DNA of 64,000 nt, taken from contig UQUQ01000007.1 in the NCBI GenBank assembly GCA_900544265.1, positions 31,294-95,293 of the forward strand. Direction: 5' to 3'. The translations under genes and the position numbers were made by a program. Within the stretch, counting starts at the first letter, position 1. Every line of letters begins with the position of its first letter. The DNA is from an uncultured Alistipes sp. GTDB taxonomy: Bacteria > Bacteroidota > Bacteroidia > Bacteroidales > Rikenellaceae. The notes under the pieces were generated by a model, which was given only the letters and a program-made list of their open reading frames with translations, was not told the origin of the DNA and did not search any database. Below, one piece after another: positions 62,701-64,000 of the stretch.

Positions 62701-63774
62701 TCACTCCTCGATCACGGCCACGATGCGCAGGCGGCGCATCGGCCGCACGGGGTCGTTCGTGATGAAGAGAAGGTGCCCGGTGAAAATGCCGTAGGGCAGC
62801 TCTCCCGCGTCGAGCTTTACGTCGACCGTCCGGTTGCCGCCGGCCGGAATGCGCATGCCGGGGCGGAGCGACGTCGTGAAGCGCCCATCGCACTCCACGG
62901 CCCGGACGATCAACTCGCCGCGGCCCGTGTTGGCGAGCCCGAACGAAAGGGTCCGGGCTGCCGCGGCGTGTTTCACGTTGCCAAATTTAATGATATTTTG
63001 GGATATTTCACACTTCGGCGTCACTTCTTTCTCCCGATCCGCCGGTCGGTCCACGCCGATGCCGTGCGCCATGAGCAGCGTGCCGTTGGTCGCGCCGTCG
63101 ATCTCGACCTGCAGCACGTCGCGCAGCGAGCCGTAGCGGGGTGCATCGTCGGGGTTGAGGTAGGCGAGGTTGATCTCGGCCCGTTCGCCCGGGGCGAGCT
63201 CGTGCGGATAGGTGATCGACAGCAGTCCGCTCTGCTCCTGCGGGCGCAGGTAGAGGCGCACCTTCCGCCCGGAGGTGTTGACTGCGCCGATGGTCGTCTG
63301 CATGCGCTGTCCCGTATATAGGTAGGCGAAGGCGGCCGTTGTCGTCGAGAGCCGCACGCCGCCGCCCGCATCGAAGGGGTAGCGCTCCTCGATGCTCCGG
63401 GGGCGCGGCGTCACGTTTCCCCGCACGGTCAGCGTCGCGATCCGGCGCCGCTCCGAGGAGTAGATGCCCAGCTCCTTGGAGAAGGTGCCCGGACGGTTGG
63501 CGGGGTCGAATGTGACGGTGATCTGCGTCTTCTCGCCCGGCAGGACGGGCTTGCGCGAGAACTGCGGGACCGTGCAGCCGCACGAGGTCACCACGTCGAG
63601 GATCACCACCGGCCGCTCCGAGCGGTTTTCGCCGGTGAAGGTGTGGCTTACGCGCCCCTGCTCTTCGCGGATCGTGCCGAAGTCCCACGTGTCGGGCGTG
63701 AAGACGAGTGCCTCCTGCGCCGGAGCGGCGAGTGCGCGCAGCGTGCAGAAAATCAGTATGATAAAATTTTTCAT
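62701..63774 (-). CDS. DUF1573 exported protein
   Basis: 357 aa from ATG 63774, which gives the signal peptide MKNFIILIFCTLRALAAPAQ; a longer frame to 63876 has no signal. The first DUF1573 (Ig-like) domain, about 20-115, is clear: FTPDTWDFGTIREEQGRVSH, TSCGCTVPQFSR and TFDPANRPGTFSKEL. A second similar domain follows around residues 230-330 (SFGLANTGRGELIVRAVECD). Function unknown; such proteins are abundant in gut Bacteroidota envelopes. Confidence 0.85.
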   Translation of the reverse strand: MKNFIILIFCTLRALAAPAQEALVFTPDTWDFGTIREEQGRVSHTFTGENRSERPVVILDVVTSCGCTVPQFSRKPVLPGEKTQITVTFDPANRPGTFSKELGIYSSERRRIATLTVRGNVTPRPRSIEERYPFDAGGGVRLSTTTAAFAYLYTGQRMQTTIGAVNTSGRKVRLYLRPQEQSGLLSITYPHELAPGERAEINLAYLNPDDAPRYGSLRDVLQVEIDGATNGTLLMAHGIGVDRPADREKEVTPKCEISQNIIKFGNVKHAAAARTLSFGLANTGRGELIVRAVECDGRFTTSLRPGMRIPAGGNRTVDVKLDAGELPYGIFTGHLLFITNDPVRPMRRLRIVAVIEE

Positions 63775-63840
63775 AAAGCTTTCCGGTCGGGAAATGATAC
63801 ATGCAAAGTTACATTTTTTGTGAAAAATCGTGCAAATAAT

Positions 63841-63871
63841 TTTGCAGGATTGAAAATTCGATGTATATTTG
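63841..63871 (+). promoter_or_regulatory. Promoter of tRNA-Asn
   Basis: TTTG (63841-63844) and TATATTTG (63864-63871), 19 bases apart: full consensus match. Transcription would start about 30 bases before the tRNA. Confidence 0.85.
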
Positions 63872-63907
63872 CACACCGAAAACGAAACAAGACATCCGTT
63901 TTCAACT

Positions 63908-63981
63908 GCCTGAATAGCTCAGTTGGTTAGAGCACATGACTGTTAATCATGGGGTCCTAGGTTCAAGTCCTTGTTCAGGCG
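63908..63981 (+). tRNA. tRNA-Asn (GUU)
   Basis: Cloverleaf with acceptor GCCTGAA / TTCAGGC, anticodon stem CATGA / TCATG around loop CTGTTAA (anticodon GUU), T-loop TTCAAGT, discriminator G. CCA is not encoded. It is intact and close to the right edge. Confidence 0.97.
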
Positions 63982-64000
63982 CAGATGCGCGAGGGTTGCG

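Noticed and set aside
59758..63321. 1187-codon plus-strand open frame
   Set aside because: Lies opposite the lipoprotein, nfnB, nfnA and DUF1573 genes, all with strong motifs. The translation has no recognisable domain; it is a product of GC-rich codon bias.

Overview
The window reads as a chromosomal stretch of a GC-rich anaerobic gut Bacteroidota, most likely Alistipes/Rikenellaceae. Supports: a SusC-type receptor with a hybrid two-component regulator, repeated TAnnTTTG (-7) / TTTG (-33) promoters, Bacteroidota lipoproteins, a nuo operon with fused nuoCD and no nuoEFG, a tryptophanase, and an NfnAB-type pair. The genus is inference; the phylum is secure.

Layout. 1-7.6 kb (minus strand): part of a polysaccharide utilization locus, with a hybrid sensor/regulator, a visibly AT-rich family-53 endo-galactanase lipoprotein and the N-terminal 671 codons of a SusC/RagA receptor that runs off the left edge. 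7.7-10.5 kb: a small mobile-element remnant beside tRNA-His. It has a MobC-like gene, a cluster of inverted repeats that looks like an origin of transfer, a DUF3408 gene and a tyrosine integrase. 10.5-12.8 kb: tRNA-His and groES-groEL. 13.1-15.0 kb: ECF sigma factor and its zinc-finger anti-sigma. 15.1-20 kb: a nucleotidyltransferase-like gene and the bamD-rpoZ-coaBC-recN operon. 20.6-25.6 kb: greA, a small Cys-containing exported protein with a TonB receptor, malate dehydrogenase, gcvH. 25.9-27.2 kb: a recently duplicated pair of unknown exported proteins. 27.4-34 kb: birA-dapD, prolyl oligopeptidase, aspartokinase, a DUF4435 protein. 34-40 kb: a SUI1-like factor, a large exported protein with an HEXXH motif, a class A penicillin-binding protein, asd. 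41-43.8 kb: tryptophanase divergent from an iron superoxide dismutase, and a small exported protein. 43.9-53.8 kb: nuoA-B-CD-H-I-J-K-L-M-N. 53.9-64 kb: DPP IV, an unknown protein, a GH73-LysM glucosaminidase, DUF4254 plus a heptosyltransferase-like GT9, a small lipoprotein, NfnB/NfnA, a DUF1573 lipoprotein-like gene and tRNA-Asn.

How the genes fit together. The left end is a glycan sensing/uptake system aimed at beta-1,4-galactan. dapD, aspartokinase and asd belong to the lysine/diaminopimelate route and sit near a peptidoglycan synthase and a glucosaminidase. The electron-transfer genes are consistent with fermentative, ferredoxin-centred metabolism: complex I lacks its NADH-input module, while the NfnAB pair can link ferredoxin, NADH and NADPH. 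Many intergenic gaps carry short tandem repeats (7-, 8-, 36- and about 55-bp units). High GC and strong codon bias create very long spurious antisense reading frames, which were left out.
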